Shown here: positions 1-10,699 of the stretch, piece by piece
Layout of the letters: each line of letters starts with the position of its first letter
Position numbering within the stretch: position 1 is the first letter of the stretch
Source: JBFWWP01 sp050246115
Lineage (GTDB): Bacteria > Planctomycetota > UBA8108 > UBA1146 > JAJFFE01
NCBI GenBank assembly: GCA_050246115.1
Contig: JBFWWP010000019.1
Location: forward strand, 1-64,000
Length of the DNA stretch: 64,000 bases
Direction of reading: 5' to 3'
Program-made: the position numbers and the translations under genes
Notes under the pieces: generated by a model
The model's database searches: none
What the model saw: only the letters and a program-made list of their open reading frames with translations
What the model was told of the DNA's origin: nothing

Positions 1-1300
1 CCATGACGCCCGGAACCCCCGGCTCACCGGCGTCCTGGACCCCGTTGTTGTTGGTGTCGCAGTAGACGGTGTCGCCGATCTCGCCGTTCTTGAAGCGGAC
101 GCAGAAGTCGGCGTCGAGGAACGACTGGTTGGGTTGGAGTCGGACGCCGACGCGGGTTCGGCAGACGCCGACTTCCTTGTCGCTCGGAATCGTCCCGACA
201 TCGAGGGTAACCGTGCATGCGCCCGGGGGCACGTCGGTGAAGAGGTAGTTGCCGTTCATGTCGGTCGTGGCAGAAGCGGTGTAGCTGCCGCCAGCCCCGA
301 CGCAGGACAGGTTGACGGTAACCCCGGGTACTCCTGGTTCACCGGCGTCCTGGACACCGTTGTCGTTGGTGTCACAGAAAACCGTATCGCCGATCTCACC
401 CGTCTCCGGCGGGAGAATCGTCAGGCCCGCGGTGATCCACGTGAACGACGCCGGCAGGTTGCCGGTCGCGCAACAGTCTTGTGACAGCATCTGGATCGTC
501 AGGGTGCCTGCGCCCGCCGGGACGTTGACGGTGAGGGTCACGTGGTCCCACTCGTCGCCGTCCGTGCTCGCCAGCGGCGAGTCGAAGTCCGTGGTGACGC
601 CGCCCACGACGACGCGAGCGATGTTCGGGCGCATGGGGTCGGATCCCGACTTCGGTCCTTCGACGCTGCCCGCAATGAGGGTCAACTCGGCCGTGCGGTC
701 TACCGCGGCGGGGGCGAAGTTGAACGACTGGGTCACCGTCGTGTTCAGCGGCGGCGCGAAGTTGATGAACGCCAGGTCCTGACCGTCGCGAACGTCAATG
801 ACCGAGTTGCGTCCACCCTCGTTGATGACGGCGAGAATCGAGGCGCCGTTGTTGGCGCGATTGAAGTCTTTGCCCTGTACCGTCACGTTGTTGACCCCTG
901 GACCAATGAGGTTCAGGCTCGTGATGTCCGCACGGTAGGTGTAGGAAATGTTGCTGCCGAAGAACTGCGTGGGGCCGCCGATCAAAGTGCCGGAGACGTT
1001 GATCGATCCGTTCAGGATGACGGCGTCGCCGGGGAGGAACGGATTGGAGTCGAAACCGTTCCAGTAGAGGAACACCTGTTCGACGGTGGCCCCGGCAGGC
1101 ACGGAGAAGGTGATGGTCCCGGGCTGGTTCACGAGGCCCACTCCGTCACCGACGAGGCGAGTGCCGGGTGCAGTCGGTGTCGGGCCGAGAGTCTCGGTGC
1201 CATTACCGTAGGCGATCCAAGGAGTCGCCAAGCAGGCCACTCCAGCGATGAACCACCATTTCAATCGCGTTCGACGCGCGCGACAACCCCCAATGATCAT
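1..1300 (-). CDS. Secreted SdrD B-like repeat protein, 3' end cut by the window edge
   Basis: About 433 residues are visible and no stop is reached before the edge. I chose the ATG at 1300 because AGGAGG (1306-1311 on the complement) lies just upstream, and it is followed by a basic n-region and the hydrophobic stretch WWFIAGVACLATPWIA, a signal peptide. After a beta-rich N-terminal domain (about residues 40-290, unrecognised; it opens LVGDGVGLVNQPG), two SdrD B-like units are seen, each with a GDTVxCDTNxNGVQDAGEPG core (about residues 298-325 and 402-432). SdrD B domains are Ca-binding, Ig-like stalk modules of surface adhesins. The role here is inferred as a cell-surface or secreted structural protein. 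More repeats, and perhaps a dockerin-like end as in other proteins of this window, may lie outside. Confidence 0.8.
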   Translation of the reverse strand, partial: MIIGGCRARRTRLKWWFIAGVACLATPWIAYGNGTETLGPTPTAPGTRLVGDGVGLVNQPGTITFSVPAGATVEQVFLYWNGFDSNPFLPGDAVILNGSINVSGTLIGGPTQFFGSNISYTYRADITSLNLIGPGVNNVTVQGKDFNRANNGASILAVINEGGRNSVIDVRDGQDLAFINFAPPLNTTVTQSFNFAPAAVDRTAELTLIAGSVEGPKSGSDPMRPNIARVVVGGVTTDFDSPLASTDGDEWDHVTLTVNVPAGAGTLTIQMLSQDCCATGNLPASFTWITAGLTILPPETGEIGDTVFCDTNDNGVQDAGEPGVPGVTVNLSCVGAGGSYTASATTDMNGNYLFTDVPPGACTVTLDVGTIPSDKEVGVCRTRVGVRLQPNQSFLDADFCVRFKNGEIGDTVYCDTNNNGVQDAGEPGVPGVM

Positions 1301-1649
1301 CCATTCCTCCTGTTTCGGGCGGACACAACGGAACTTGCGAAAGTGAATCGAAGCGCCCACCGTCTCGAAACGACGAGATCCCGAAGGGCGGTCGGGTCAG
1401 ACGTCCAAGTTGTTTCGATTGACTTGCGGCAAGTATCAGACTGCAACGGCGCGGATTCTAGTCCGAGGCTCCCTGAACGCAACGAGATCGCACTAAAATT
1501 GGATAAACGCCGGGTCAGGTTCGAGTGTTCGCGTTCGGTCGCTTGAACATGCCGGCGACAGCAGCGCCGGGGCGACGAACACCTTCACGGCCATGCCGGG
1601 TGCGGTCGTCGAGCGGAGGAAGTCAGGTCCGGTGGAGCGTACGCACCAC

Positions 1650-1694
1650 GAGTTCGACCGAGACGAGTTCGACCGAGACGAGTTCGACCGAGAC
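1650..1694. repeat. Three perfect 15-bp tandem copies
   Basis: GAGTTCGACCGAGAC is repeated three times without change. The last base is the final base of the stop codon (complement 1694-1696) of the cyclase gene, so the array starts exactly where that reading frame ends. The rest of the intergenic stretch 1301-1649 holds nothing I recognise. Confidence 0.9.
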
Positions 1695-3337
1695 TATGCG
1701 GGGCTTCGTGGATTCGATTGCGGGCCCGGATGAGCGCGAGTCTCGGTCGCGCGAAGCACCAGGTATGCCGGCACTTGACGCTTCTTCCCCTTCACCTGCA
1801 ACGTCCCCAGTTCACGGGACTCGAACGCGTCCTTGGTCAAGCGAAAGGTTTCCGGCCCGACGACCACTTGGTCGGGTAGCGCAATCTGGGACTCGAGCCG
1901 GCTGGCGATGTTCACCGTGTCACCGATCACCGTGTAGTCCTTGCGTCGCGGATGCCCGATGTCTCCGGCCACCATCGATCCCGAGTTGATCCCGATGCGA
2001 ACCGAGATCGTGCGTGCGTGCGTGCGGTTGTATTCCGTCATGGCGTCCTGCATGTCCAGGGCGGCGCGCACCGCACGATGCGCATGATCCCGTAGCGGCA
2101 GTGGGGCACCGAAGATCGCGATCAGCCCGTCCCCGGTGAACTTGTCGAGCGTACCCTCGTGACGGAACACGCAATCGGTCAGAGCCGCAAACAAGCCGTT
2201 GAGCACGAGGATCACCTCGGACGCGTCGAGTTCCTCGGCGATCGCCGTGAAGCTGACGATATCGAGAAACAACACGGTGGCCTGCACTTCCTCCGAGAGC
2301 ATCTGACCGCCGCGTTCGCTGCGCACGATTCGATCGACGACCGACGGAGCGCTGTAGCGCTCGAGTTGGAGCCGGATGCGCTCCTCTTCACGGATCCGGT
2401 CGCGCAGTCGCACCTGCTCGACCCCGGCTGCGAACAGCAGGGCGAGCGTAGTGAGCACCTCCAGGTGCTGTCGCTCGAAGCGTCGGTGAATCCGTTGGCT
2501 GTCCAGATAGATGAGCCCGACGACGCGGCCTTCGTGGTAGAGCGGGGCGCAGATCGCGGATTGGATCTGGTTGAAGATGATGCTCTCTTGGCTGGCAAGC
2601 TGCGCGTCGCTGGCTGAGTCGAGCACGATCACTGCGTTCTTGTTCTCGATGACCTGGCGCACCACCGTGCTCGAGATGACCACGGGTTCCGTCAGCCGAC
2701 CCGACCGCGTGCGCATGACTTCCAACTTGTTCTTGCCGGTGGCTTCGTCCAACAAGAACAGACAGCCGCGGTCCGCGGGGAGGCTGCCGAAGACGACCTC
2801 GAGCAAAGCCTCGAGCATCGCCTCCATGTCCTGCGCCGAGATCAAGATCTCGGCCACTCGACTGAACAACGGAACCGTCCATTGGGAGGCTCGATCCTCG
2901 GACCCGCTCGGGCTCTCTGGGCCGACGGCCGATGAGTTGGAAGCGGTGTCGAGCAGTTGCTGCTGAAAGTCCTGCACGTTGAGCGTATGGTCGACCACGG
3001 AGGAACTCGCACCGTGGTCGCTGATGTGGAGGCCGGAACTACGGTCGTCGATGCGCACCAGCAGCTCGATGCGTCCCAGCGTGACTCGGTCCTGGTCTCG
3101 AATGACCGACGTCTGCACCTTGCGCCAATTGACGTATGTCCCGTTACGGCTCTTCTGATCGCTGACGCGCCACTCCCCGCCCTTGCGTTCGAGCGTGGCA
3201 TGCACGCGCGAAACCGAGTCGTCCGGGATGGTCAAATCGCACTCTTCGCTGCGCCCAATGACGACCCGGTCACCGAGCAAGTCGTGCACCAAGTGAACAC
3301 CGTTGAGTTCGTAGGTGAGTTGGCAGGTCTCGGGCAC
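1694..3337 (-). CDS. FHA-GAF-class III adenylate cyclase
   Basis: A 547-residue cytoplasmic signalling protein. Residues 1-95 are an FHA domain (GRS at 28-30, SRVH at 43-46, SRNGTYVN at 63-70), which binds phosphothreonine peptides. Residues about 165-315 look like a GAF sensor domain. Residues 345-530 are a class III nucleotide cyclase: metal-binding Asp359 (FLDIVSF) and Asp403 (FTGDGL), substrate-specifying Lys399 and Asp467, and transition-state Asn476 and Arg480. The Lys/Asp pair predicts ATP, so cyclic AMP is the likely product. The start is GTG at 3337; no strong ribosome-binding site is seen, but the FHA domain begins at once. It lies 77 bp downstream of the PPK2 gene on the same strand, a likely operon. 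Confidence 0.92.
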   Translation of the reverse strand: MPETCQLTYELNGVHLVHDLLGDRVVIGRSEECDLTIPDDSVSRVHATLERKGGEWRVSDQKSRNGTYVNWRKVQTSVIRDQDRVTLGRIELLVRIDDRSSGLHISDHGASSSVVDHTLNVQDFQQQLLDTASNSSAVGPESPSGSEDRASQWTVPLFSRVAEILISAQDMEAMLEALLEVVFGSLPADRGCLFLLDEATGKNKLEVMRTRSGRLTEPVVISSTVVRQVIENKNAVIVLDSASDAQLASQESIIFNQIQSAICAPLYHEGRVVGLIYLDSQRIHRRFERQHLEVLTTLALLFAAGVEQVRLRDRIREEERIRLQLERYSAPSVVDRIVRSERGGQMLSEEVQATVLFLDIVSFTAIAEELDASEVILVLNGLFAALTDCVFRHEGTLDKFTGDGLIAIFGAPLPLRDHAHRAVRAALDMQDAMTEYNRTHARTISVRIGINSGSMVAGDIGHPRRKDYTVIGDTVNIASRLESQIALPDQVVVGPETFRLTKDAFESRELGTLQVKGKKRQVPAYLVLRATETRAHPGPQSNPRSPA

Positions 3338-3414
3338 GGCTCGTCTTTCAGTCCCGGGATCGGATCCGTCGCGGCGGTGCCCATTCAGCCCACCGGAGTC
3401 CCACGCGGGCGCGG

Positions 3415-4215
3415 CTACGCATCAAAGGTCAAGGACTCGATGTCGGGGTACGACATGCCGAACCCCTGCAGGGTTTGGACGATCGTATGCGATACCACGA
3501 GATCCCGGTACCACTTTCGGTTCGCCGGGATCACATGCCACGGCGCGTGCTCGGTGCTGGTGAGTGACAACATGGTCTCGAAGGCCTCTTGATAGGCACT
3601 CCAGTGGCCGCGCTCGCGTACGTCCTTGACACTGAACTTCCAACGCTTCTGCGGGTCGTCGAGCCGGGACTGCAAGCGCATCTTCTGCTCGTCCTGGGAG
3701 ATGTGGAGGAAGAACTTCAGGATGGTTACGCCTTCGTCGGTGAGCATGCGCTCGAAGTGGTTGATGTGGTCGTACCGGAGCCGCCACTGGGCCTCGGGAA
3801 CGAGGTTGTGTACACGTACGACGAGTACCTCCTCGTAGTGACTCCGGTTGAAGATCATGATCTGGCCCCTTACCGGGCACGCCATGTGGTAACGCCAGAG
3901 GTAGTCGTGCGCGAGTTCGAGCGACGACGGCTGCTTGAAGCTCGTGACGGCGACGCCCTGCGGATTGACCCCATCGAAGACTTGACGAATGACCCCGTCC
4001 TTGCCGCCGGTGTCGGGTGCCTGGAGCACGATGAGCAAGCGGTGCTTGGCTTCGGCGTAGAGTAGCTCTTGCAGCCGCTCGAGCTCCGTATTGATTCGGG
4101 CGATCTCCTCGGGCCGTTCCTTCTTCTCGCCTTCGAAGAGCGCCTTGTCGTCCGGATCGTAGTTGGACAGACGGACCGTCGTCCCGGGCGCAACTCGATA
4201 CCGCGTAACATCCAT
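3415..4215 (-). CDS. Polyphosphate:nucleotide phosphotransferase, PPK2 family
   Basis: 266 residues, the usual length for a single-domain PPK2. The Walker A-like loop is APDTGGKDG (66-74), followed by the family signature VNPQGVxVTSFKxPS; Walker B is in IFNRSHYEEVLVVRV (121-135); the lid region KRWKFS comes later. The enzyme transfers phosphate between polyphosphate and nucleotides in the cytoplasm. The motif set is that of the PPK2 subgroup related to AMP/ADP phosphorylation; the substrate cannot be settled from sequence alone. I chose the internal ATG at 4215, because a purine-rich AGAGAGAGGG precedes it and family similarity starts there; the reading frame stays open upstream to 4476 without resemblance. 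It is divergent from the acetoacetyl-CoA synthetase gene across a ~280-bp region. Confidence 0.93.
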   Translation of the reverse strand: MDVTRYRVAPGTTVRLSNYDPDDKALFEGEKKERPEEIARINTELERLQELLYAEAKHRLLIVLQAPDTGGKDGVIRQVFDGVNPQGVAVTSFKQPSSLELAHDYLWRYHMACPVRGQIMIFNRSHYEEVLVVRVHNLVPEAQWRLRYDHINHFERMLTDEGVTILKFFLHISQDEQKMRLQSRLDDPQKRWKFSVKDVRERGHWSAYQEAFETMLSLTSTEHAPWHVIPANRKWYRDLVVSHTIVQTLQGFGMSYPDIESLTFDA

Positions 4216-4493
4216 GGTTGCCCTCTCTCTGGGGACGGTCTTGGGCCCGGACCCGCCGAGGGCGGGCCGCGCGCAGTCTCCGTTGTCTAGTCCGGAATTT
4301 TCGTGAGCCGTCGGCTGAGAAAGGGTTCCCACCCGGGACCGCCCGCGGGGTGCGTCTTGCCAATGACCCTGCTGGCGGCGCATCATACCGCCCCGGGACC
4401 GGCCTTGGCTGCAGCATTTCGCGCACGCCCGCAGGTTCGGACTCGGGCCACCGCCAACCCACTGGACTCCAGCCATTTGGAGGGAGAACGACC

Positions 4494-6455
<1,962 letters not shown>

Positions 6456-6473
6456 CGCGAGCCACACCGGGGG

Positions 6474-6911
6474 TCAGCTACCGCGGCCCGCGTCTTCAGC
6501 GACGAACTTCCGGATGGAGCGCGCCATGGCTTGGCCGTCCGCGTCGGCGAGGGTGCCGGCCTGCCACTCGATCCCCAGACCCTGCGGTCCGTGCCTCGGT
6601 ATGATGTGAAAGTGCACGTGCAGGACTGCTTGGTGCGCCGCGGCACCGTTGTTCTGCAGCACGTTGTACGCGGTGGCACCGGTCGCCGCGAGAACTGCAC
6701 GCGCGATGCGGGGCAGGGCTCGGCCGAGCGCCGCGGCGGATTCGTCGCTGAGTTCGTGCAGGAACGGACGGCCTTCCCTCGGCACGACCAAGGTATGTCC
6801 GGGGCTCAGAGGGTTGATATCCAGGAACGCAAAGACGTGATCGTCTTCGTACACCCGATGGCACGGGACCTCACCGCGGATGATTCGGTCGAAGATCGTA
6901 ACGGTTGCCAA
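6474..6911 (-). CDS. HIT family protein (HinT-like)
   Basis: 145 residues. The histidine triad HVHFHIIPRH lies near residue 100, preceded by the typical FDRIIRGEVPCxxVYED start and the central FLDINPLSPGHTLVVP. HinT-type proteins hydrolyse adenosine 5'-phosphoramidates and aminoacyl-adenylates in the cytoplasm. The start is TTG at 6911: a perfect GGAGG lies 8 bases upstream and the family N-terminus begins there; the longer frame up to 7403 does not resemble the family. It is transcribed away from the ECF sigma factor gene. Confidence 0.93.
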   Translation of the reverse strand: MATVTIFDRIIRGEVPCHRVYEDDHVFAFLDINPLSPGHTLVVPREGRPFLHELSDESAAALGRALPRIARAVLAATGATAYNVLQNNGAAAHQAVLHVHFHIIPRHGPQGLGIEWQAGTLADADGQAMARSIRKFVAEDAGRGS

Positions 6912-6919
6912 TGGCTCTG

Positions 6920-6924
6920 CCTCC
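6920..6924 (-). promoter_or_regulatory. Ribosome-binding site deciding the TTG start of the HIT gene
   Basis: GGAGG on the complement with 8 bases to the TTG at 6911; no other start codon near the family N-terminus has such a site. Confidence 0.75.
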
Positions 6925-7227
6925 GTCCTAGCCCATTGCCCAAGTCTTAGGAGTCGCCTCCGGTTCCGAGCTTTCCGGATCGGCCGAATCTGACCCAAAT
7001 CGACGCAAGATGTCGAAGTTATTCTTGGGCGACTCCTTGGCTGCGTTGGCGGCTTCGTCGAGCGCCACCTCGGTTGGATCATCGAGGTTCGGACGCGCCG
7101 CGGCAAGATCGCCTGCGCCGGAGGAGCGGGGCTCGTGAGTGTGGCCGTGCGGTGCAGGGAGGTCGGCGGGAGCGGGTGAACCCGAATCGAGAGGCAAAGG
7201 CCAGCGATCCTTGGTAACCTGCTGGCC
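6925..7227. other. Divergent intergenic region between HIT and sigma factor
   Basis: Contains copy 1 of the dispersed ~22-bp motif (7014-7036). The complement is open from 7228 down to a stop at 6928 and could encode a short Glu/Asp-rich peptide, but no start with a ribosome-binding site is seen. No promoter is obvious. Confidence 0.5.
7014..7036 (+). repeat. Dispersed motif, copy 1
   Basis: CGAAGTT followed by ATTCTTGGGCGACTCC. The core GTTATTCTTGGGCGACTCC also occurs, with few changes, at 14563, 19352, 23587 and 41396, always in this orientation. Copy 1 shares the longer stretch 'AAGATGTCGAAGT' with copy 4. Confidence 0.85.
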
Positions 7228-7872
7228 ATGGAGAGCGGACGGGGCGATACCCAGGGCAGTGACATCCAGGGCGGTGCGACCCAGGGCAGTGACGAGCAGC
7301 GTCTGCTCTCTCGCCTCAGGCGCGGCGAAGAGGCGGCGTTCGAAGAACTCGTTCGAGCCCAAACGCCCCGTCTGCTCACCGTCGCGAGGCGGCTTCTCGC
7401 CAACGAGGAGGACGCGCGTGATGCGGTTCAGGACGGCTTTCTGCAGGCGTTTCGGGCGCTGCCGAACTTCCACGGCGAGGCGCTGCTTTCGACCTGGCTG
7501 TACCGTATCGTGGTGAACGCGGCACTGACCCGCATTCGGCGTTCGCGTCGCCGTCCGGCACGTTCGATCGAGGCCCTCCTGCCGCGTTTCGAGGGCGATG
7601 GTCATCGGGTCTTGTCGGACGATTCTGGCCGACCCGATGGGGCGGCGGATCTCGAAGAGGCGGAGCGCCGAGCGCTGGTTCGGCGCGAGATCGATGAGTT
7701 GCCGGCGAGCTACCGCACCATCTTGGTGTTGCGAGACATCGAGGAAGTCGACACCGAGGAGGCGGCGCGAGTGTTGGGAATCACGGAGAACTTGGTGAAG
7801 GTCCGGCTTCACCGCGCGCGCCAGGCCTTGCGCGAGCGACTGTCCACGTGGTTCGCGGGAGGTGACGCATGA
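7228..7872 (+). CDS. ECF-family RNA polymerase sigma factor
   Basis: 214 residues. Region 2 is at about residues 30-95 (FEELVRAQTPRLLTVARR, then DAVQDGFLQAFRALPNF) and region 4 at about 150-205 (LPASYRTILVLRDIEE, then EEAARVLGITENLVKVRLHRARQALRE), with a linker of about 45 residues. It directs RNA polymerase to a stress-type regulon. The N-terminus carries a near-duplicate (GDTQGSD ... GATQGSD) from a small tandem repeat at about 7246-7290. The stop overlaps the start of the zinc-finger anti-sigma gene (ATGA at 7869), so the two are translationally coupled. No clear ribosome-binding site precedes the ATG. Confidence 0.93.
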   Translation: MESGRGDTQGSDIQGGATQGSDEQRLLSRLRRGEEAAFEELVRAQTPRLLTVARRLLANEEDARDAVQDGFLQAFRALPNFHGEALLSTWLYRIVVNAALTRIRRSRRRPARSIEALLPRFEGDGHRVLSDDSGRPDGAADLEEAERRALVRREIDELPASYRTILVLRDIEEVDTEEAARVLGITENLVKVRLHRARQALRERLSTWFAGGDA

Positions 7873-8129
7873 ACTGCCGGGAGTTGATCGACTTCCTCGC
7901 GGACTACCTGTCGGATGAACTCCCCGCGGAGCAGCGCACCCGCTTCCAAGAGCATATGGATCGCTGCCGTCCCTGCGCCGAGTACTTGGCCACGTATCGG
8001 CACACGATCCTGCTCTGCCGGCAAGCGTTCTGCGACGCCACCGACCCCGACCGCCCACCCGCTCCGCCCGAGACCCTGATCCAAGCGATCCTCGACGCTC
8101 GCCACGCCAAGCCGTGTGATCCCGAGTAG
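7869..8129 (+). CDS. Zinc-finger anti-sigma factor
   Basis: 86 residues with the anti-sigma zinc signature HxxxCxxC (H29, C33, C36 in HMDRCRPC) plus Cys3 near the start, the zf-HC2/ZAS pattern. There is no transmembrane helix, so it is a soluble anti-sigma that probably holds the upstream sigma factor inactive and releases it on redox or zinc change. It overlaps that gene by 4 bases, typical for cognate pairs. Confidence 0.88.
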   Translation: MNCRELIDFLADYLSDELPAEQRTRFQEHMDRCRPCAEYLATYRHTILLCRQAFCDATDPDRPPAPPETLIQAILDARHAKPCDPE

Positions 8130-8318
8130 TCCTCATCCTTTCGGGTGCAGTACCCAACCGTCATGGCCGCACGACCGGCGTTGCCGGCGAATCGCGGGGA
8201 TACCCGAGTGGGAGCACCACAGCCGTTGTTTCGCCGGCAGGACCTACGCCCGGCACTCAGCACGTTTCGCGAGATCACGCGTGGGTGCCGCGGTACCTCG
8301 TACCCAGGGAGGCCTCGG

Positions 8319-9473
8319 TCAGCGGGCGTTTCGGGGGCACTTGCCGCGGTCTCGTTCTTCGCCAACCGGGCAACCCATCTGGAGGGCGCGCTCCCGCGAT
8401 CGGTTGGCCGCAGCCGCCGCAGTGACCGGGTTCCACGTGGCGTGCGTCTCTACCCAGCCCTGAACGTGCCGATCGATCACTGCACTGAGAGCCGCAATGT
8501 GGTCGGGTCGGTCGTTGAGGGCGGGAATGTAGCGGAAACGACCGCCGCCGGCGTCGAGGAAGATCTTGCGGTTCTCGACGTTGATCTCCTCCAAGGTCTC
8601 GAGGCAGTCGGCCGAGAACCCAGGACAGACGACGTCGACGCTGTCCAGGCGTTCGCGCCCCCACGCTGCCAGCGTCTCATCGGTGTAGGGTTGGAGCCAC
8701 GGTTCGCGCCCGAAGCGCGATTGAAACGTCACGAGATAGCGGTCCGGCGACAGACCGAGTTCCTCGGCCACCCGCCGGGCCGTCTTGTGGCACTGGCAGT
8801 GGTAAGGGTCACCGCTGCGGAAGTACCGCTCCGGGATTCCGTGGAAGGAGAGCAGGAGCCGGCTCGGTTCGCCGCCCTTCTCCCAGGTTTCGCGGATGCT
8901 GTTGGCCAGCGCGCGAATGTAGAGTGGTTCATCGAGGTATTGGTTGACGGTGCGCACCTCAGGAATCCAGCGTCTGCGGGCGAGTGCTGCTCCGAGGGCA
9001 TCGACCGTGGAGGCGGTGGTCGCCGCGCTGTACTGCGGGTAGAGCGGGAGGAGCAAGACCCGCCGACAGCCCGCCAGCATGAGCTCGTCGAGGGCGGCGC
9101 CCACGGAGGGATTGCCGTACCGCATTCCCAGCGCCACTCGCGTCGGGGTTCCGTAGCGCTCGACCAGTGTCTGCCGAAGGGCGTCGGCTTGCTTGCGTGC
9201 GGTCACGAGGAGGGGAGAACCCGCAGGGGTCCAAACGGCGCGATAGGCTGCGGCGCTCCTCGGTGGGCGTCGCGTGAGCACGAACAGGTTCAGAATGGGC
9301 TGCCACTTCCAGGCGGGTAGCTCGATCACGCGCGGGTCCGAGAGAAACTCGCGCAAGTAGCGACGCAGGGCTGGCGTGGTCGGGGCGTCGGGGGTTCCCA
9401 AGTTGGTCAAGAGGATGCCGACTGCAGGAATCTCACCGTGTTGAAAGTCGCTCTCACCCACGTAGGACATCAT
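8319..9473 (-). CDS. hemH: Ferrochelatase
   Basis: 384 residues; inserts Fe2+ into protoporphyrin IX in the last step of haem synthesis. Recognised by VGILLTNLGTPDAP at the N-terminus, YxAVWTPAGSPLL, LPLYPQYSAATTAS, the catalytic-His segment LLSFHGIPERYF followed by DPYHCQCHKTA, and FQSRFGREPWLQPYT and VVCPGFSADCLETLEEI near the C-terminus. AAGGAG lies 9 bases before the ATG at 9473. It is the last gene of a minus-strand run with the acyl-CoA dehydrogenase, a small unknown protein and TatD. The secreted cytochromes at 53.6-58.7 kb would be haem consumers. The 189 bp between 8129 and 8319 hold nothing recognised. Confidence 0.96.
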   Translation of the reverse strand: MMSYVGESDFQHGEIPAVGILLTNLGTPDAPTTPALRRYLREFLSDPRVIELPAWKWQPILNLFVLTRRPPRSAAAYRAVWTPAGSPLLVTARKQADALRQTLVERYGTPTRVALGMRYGNPSVGAALDELMLAGCRRVLLLPLYPQYSAATTASTVDALGAALARRRWIPEVRTVNQYLDEPLYIRALANSIRETWEKGGEPSRLLLSFHGIPERYFRSGDPYHCQCHKTARRVAEELGLSPDRYLVTFQSRFGREPWLQPYTDETLAAWGRERLDSVDVVCPGFSADCLETLEEINVENRKIFLDAGGGRFRYIPALNDRPDHIAALSAVIDRHVQGWVETHATWNPVTAAAAANRSRERALQMGCPVGEERDRGKCPRNAR

Positions 9474-9530
9474 GCTCGAACGCTCCTTGGAGTTGCGCGG
9501 GCGCCCATGTACCAGTTCGTGAGGAGAGGC

Positions 9531-10352
9531 TCACTTCGACTCGAGGCCGCCCCCGGCCTCGAAGCGCGGACTCTGCCCGAGAAAGAGCCGCGGGTTGTCG
9601 AAGGTAACGCGTTCGATCACGCTCGCCGGATGTCCGCGCCGCGCCATTTCGAGTCGAGCCTTCGGCACCGCCAGTGGATCGCTATGCCCCCAGTCACCGG
9701 CACTGTTCATCCAGAGTCGCTCGGTGCCGAACATCTCGAAGATATCCGCCGCTCGCTGCGGAGTGCACTTGGTGTCGGGGTAGAGCGTCAGTCCGGCCCA
9801 GAAGCCGCGATCGAGCACTTCCGCCACGGTGTGCTCTTCCACGTGGTCGATCAGCACCCGTCCTGGATCGATCCCCGAGAAGTTGCTCAACGCGTCCAGG
9901 ATCAGCCGCGTACCCTTGAGTTTGTCCTCCAGGTGGGGCGTGTGCACGAGGATCAGCTGTTGATGCGCCGCCGCCAACGCGACATGTTCCTCGAAGATCC
10001 GGAGTTCGTTGCGCGTGTTCTTGTTGAGCCCGATCTCGCCGATGCCGAGAACCGTCGGTCGCGTCAGGAAGTCGGGGATCAGACGAATCACCTCGCGCGC
10101 AAATCCGGGGTCGTCCGCTTCCTTCGGGTTGATGCACAGCCAGCAGTGGTGCCGAATGCCGTACTGGGCCGCGCGCCGGGGCTCGAACTCGGTGAGCTGC
10201 CGAAAGTAGTCGAAGAAGCCCTGCGCCGACGAGCGGTCGAAACCCGCCCAGAAAGCGGGCTCCGTGATCGCGACACAGCCGGCGAGTGCCATCCGTTGGT
10301 AGTCGTCCGTCGTTCGCGACACCATGTGAATGTGGGGGTCGATGTACCTCAC
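9531..10352 (-). CDS. TatD family metal-dependent hydrolase
   Basis: 273 residues of an amidohydrolase-like TIM barrel. The metal-binding HxH is in DPHIHM near the N-terminus; the conserved Glu is in LGIGEIGLNKNT (about 125); later ligands are in LVHTPH and LIDHVEEHT, and the last Asp in NSAGDWGHSD. TatD proteins are metal-dependent nucleases or hydrolases, but this branch, with its GFWAGLTLYPDTK segment, may act on another substrate. The start overlaps the stop of the upstream 116-residue gene by 4 bases (10349-10352), so the pair is probably coupled. Confidence 0.85.
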   Translation of the reverse strand: MRYIDPHIHMVSRTTDDYQRMALAGCVAITEPAFWAGFDRSSAQGFFDYFRQLTEFEPRRAAQYGIRHHCWLCINPKEADDPGFAREVIRLIPDFLTRPTVLGIGEIGLNKNTRNELRIFEEHVALAAAHQQLILVHTPHLEDKLKGTRLILDALSNFSGIDPGRVLIDHVEEHTVAEVLDRGFWAGLTLYPDTKCTPQRAADIFEMFGTERLWMNSAGDWGHSDPLAVPKARLEMARRGHPASVIERVTFDNPRLFLGQSPRFEAGGGLESK

Positions 10353-10699
10353 GTCGCTCCCCCGGGTGCCGGTGCGCGGTAAGCTCCGGACGCGCCCTTC
10401 GCGCCGAGCGCCGAGTCTGGAATCGCCGTGGTCGGATCGCTGAGGCGCTCGAGGATCCGACGCGCGCGTTCGGAGCGTCCGTCGACGAGGATCTCGAGCG
10501 CGCTCCGAAAGGCGGCCTCGCGGAAATCGGTCCCGTCGTGGCTGCGCGCGCGGTCCAGGCGGTCCAAGAACGCGGCTACGTCCAACAGCTTGGCCCGGTT
10601 CTCGAGGAAGTAGAGGTCGAGGACCTGCGCCGTCGCCGGCGGGCTCGGAGCGCCGGGGGGCTGCGGCCGCGGCAGTGGGGCGATGCTCGGGTGACTCAA
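10349..10699 (-). CDS. Small conserved-looking protein of unknown function
   Basis: 116 residues, not recognised. The start is TTG at 10699, which overlaps the TGA stop of the acyl-CoA dehydrogenase gene as TTGA; AAGGAG lies 8 bases upstream, inside that gene. The N-terminus is Pro-rich, followed by a charged, probably helical core (LDLYFLENRAKLLDVAAFLD, then FRSALEILVDG and RARRILERLSDPT). The C-terminal tail is Gly/Ala-rich. Overlaps with both neighbours (4 bases at each end) place it firmly in one operon and suggest a partner role for the TatD hydrolase. Confidence 0.75.
   Translation of the reverse strand: MSHPSIAPLPRPQPPGAPSPPATAQVLDLYFLENRAKLLDVAAFLDRLDRARSHDGTDFREAAFRSALEILVDGRSERARRILERLSDPTTAIPDSALGAKGASGAYRAPAPGGAT

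Noticed and set aside
134..1546. Open frames on the + strand at the window start
   Set aside because: The complement encodes a coherent SdrD B-repeat protein with signal peptide and AGGAGG; the + strand products resemble nothing.
6928..7227. Short Asp/Glu-rich frame on the complement between the HIT and sigma genes
   Set aside because: Composition is protein-like, but no start codon with a ribosome-binding site is present, and part of it is the dispersed motif. Left as intergenic.
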